Source: an uncultured Sphingomonadaceae bacterium (GTDB lineage: Bacteria > Pseudomonadota > Alphaproteobacteria > Sphingomonadales > Sphingomonadaceae). Taken from it: a DNA stretch of 48,352 bases. The DNA is taken from NCBI GenBank assembly GCA_946479505.1, contig CAMLGC010000017.1, positions 1 to 48,352 of the forward strand, read 5' to 3'. Both the position numbers and the translations under genes were made by a program. The stretch's first letter is position 1, and each line of letters begins with the position of its first letter. Under the pieces are notes generated by a model that was not told where the DNA came from, did not search any database, and worked only from the letters and a program-made list of their open reading frames with translations. This document shows, piece by piece, positions 47,518 to 48,352 of this stretch.

Positions 47518-48293
47518 TCCGTCTCGCTGCCGCCGCGCTGCTCCTCGCCGCCTCTCCGCCGCAACACCGACCCGATCCGGCTCCCGTCGTAACGGCCGAG
47601 GTGATCCGCACCTTTCCCCATGATACGAGCGCGTTCACCGAGGGTCTGCTCGTCCATGACGGCGCGCTTTACGAGAGCACGGGGCACGAAGGTCAATCGG
47701 TGATCCGCCGCGTCGATCTCGACACGGGTCGGACGCTCGCCAGCGTCAAGCTTCCGGCCGATGTGTTCGGCGAAGGCATCGCTGTATGGAAGGAGCGCCT
47801 GTTCAGCGTGACGTGGCACGGTGGGCGCGGATTCGCCTGGTCGCTGCCTTCGCTCGAACACGAGGGCGGTTTTCGCTACGCTGGCGAGGGCTGGGCGATG
47901 ACGACCTCTCCCGACGGACTCGTTCTTTCCGACGGCACGCCGGTATTGCGGTTTCTCGATCCGCAGACGTCCAAGGTGGTGCGACGGCTCACGGTGACCT
48001 GGCGGGGTGCGCCGCTTCAACGGATCAACGAGCTTGAATGGGTCGACGGCGAGATCCTGGCCAACGTATGGATGAAGCCGCTTATCGCGCGCATCGATCC
48101 GACCAGCGGCGTCGTCACCGGTTGGATAGACCTGTCGCCGATCGTCGCGCGGCTCGCGCTCACCGATCTCGATTCGGTTGCGAACGGAATCGCGTGGGAT
48201 GCACGTCGGCGGCGGCTCTACGTCACCGGCAAGAACTGGCCCGATCTCTTCGAGATCGCGCTGCCGCCGCGCCGTGAAAATGGTGGGCGATGA
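47514..48293 (+). CDS. Glutaminyl-peptide cyclotransferase
   Basis: A 259-residue exported enzyme of the five-bladed beta-propeller (plant/bacterial) type that turns N-terminal Gln into pyroglutamate on secreted proteins. A signal peptide is seen at MIRLAAAALLLAASP. Family blocks are FTEGLLVHDGALYESTGHEGQS, LFSVTWHGGRGFAW, GEGWAMTTSPDGLVLSDGT, INELEWVDGEILANVWM and NGIAWDARRRRLYVTGKNWPDLFEI. GTG 47514 overlaps the XRE stop (GTGA). Its last 13 bases overlap the 3' end of the convergent tRNA-Val gene if the encoded CCA is counted. Confidence 0.92.
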   Translation: MIRLAAAALLLAASPPQHRPDPAPVVTAEVIRTFPHDTSAFTEGLLVHDGALYESTGHEGQSVIRRVDLDTGRTLASVKLPADVFGEGIAVWKERLFSVTWHGGRGFAWSLPSLEHEGGFRYAGEGWAMTTSPDGLVLSDGTPVLRFLDPQTSKVVRRLTVTWRGAPLQRINELEWVDGEILANVWMKPLIARIDPTSGVVTGWIDLSPIVARLALTDLDSVANGIAWDARRRRLYVTGKNWPDLFEIALPPRRENGGR

Positions 48294-48352
48294 CGGGCTC
48301 GAACCGCCGACATCCTCGGTGTAAACGAGGCGCTCTACCAACTGAGCTAATC
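48281..48352 (-). tRNA. tRNA-Val (anticodon UAC), 5' end cut by the window edge
   Basis: Read on the - strand the sequence starts GATTAGCTCAGTTGGTAGAG (D arm). The anticodon arm has loop TTTACAC with anticodon TAC. The T arm contains GGTTCGAGCC, and the acceptor 3' strand ATCGCCC is followed by A and an encoded CCA (48283-48281). Only the first few acceptor bases lie beyond the window. The gene converges on the cyclase gene. Confidence 0.93.

Overview
This is a GC-rich alphaproteobacterial chromosome segment. The gene content points to the Sphingomonadaceae (Sphingomonas or a close relative): a SciP-type DUF1153 protein, DUF2793, DUF6127-like, DUF6456, DUF482 and DUF1328 proteins, a poly-proline OmpA, and very high GC3. 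The taxonomic call is inference; no rRNA or marker alignment was possible.

Layout. 1-3.9 kb: the tail of an unknown gene, a GH16 lipoprotein glucanase, a small membrane protein, a VOC protein and a CPA1-type cation/proton antiporter with a TrkA-N domain. 3.9-19.4 kb: a complete-looking gene transfer agent (GTA) cluster, all on the + strand. Its order is small and large terminase, portal, a DUF6127-like protein, prohead protease, major capsid protein, a two-gene head-spike module, head-tail connectors, tail terminator, major tail protein, two tail assembly chaperones, tape measure, an enlarged gp12, gp13 hub, gp14 NlpC/P60 peptidase, gp15 and a DUF2793 protein. There is no integrase, replication, repressor or lysis gene inside it, which fits a GTA rather than a prophage. 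19.5-22.7 kb: OmpA, UDP-glucose dehydrogenase and VOC. 22.7-26.2 kb: an Mla-type lipid ABC transporter operon (permease, ATPase, MCE protein, lipoprotein) on the - strand. 26.3-34.3 kb: HAD phosphatase, DUF445, RND efflux pair, and two GlsB-like proteins around a SIMPL protein. 34.4-38.3 kb: SciP, an unrecognised small gene, MnmA, Dps, DUF1328 and a DUF482 acyltransferase-like protein. 38.2-46.9 kb, all - strand: membrane protein, PAP2 protein, ArgG, MATE, FAD oxidoreductase, cyclopropane synthase and a DUF6456 protein. 46.9-48.4 kb: an XRE regulator with an S24-like C-terminus, glutaminyl cyclase, and a truncated tRNA-Val.

The most interesting theme is GTA control and architecture. A well-formed promoter ahead of the first GTA gene is followed at once by an intrinsic terminator. 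Hairpin elements, including one with a 33-bp perfect stem, sit at several internal gene junctions, and three belong to one roughly 50-bp family in which the first stem changes sequence but keeps its pairing. This is what an antitermination-controlled cluster would look like. The same window carries a DUF6456 protein, a domain I associate with GafA/GafZ-type GTA activators, divergent from a cI-like XRE protein across a 54-bp spacer containing a palindrome. Head-spike genes, unlinked in Rhodobacter capsulatus, are embedded here next to the capsid gene. gp12 is fused to a large TIM-barrel-like region while gp15 is only about half the R. capsulatus length.
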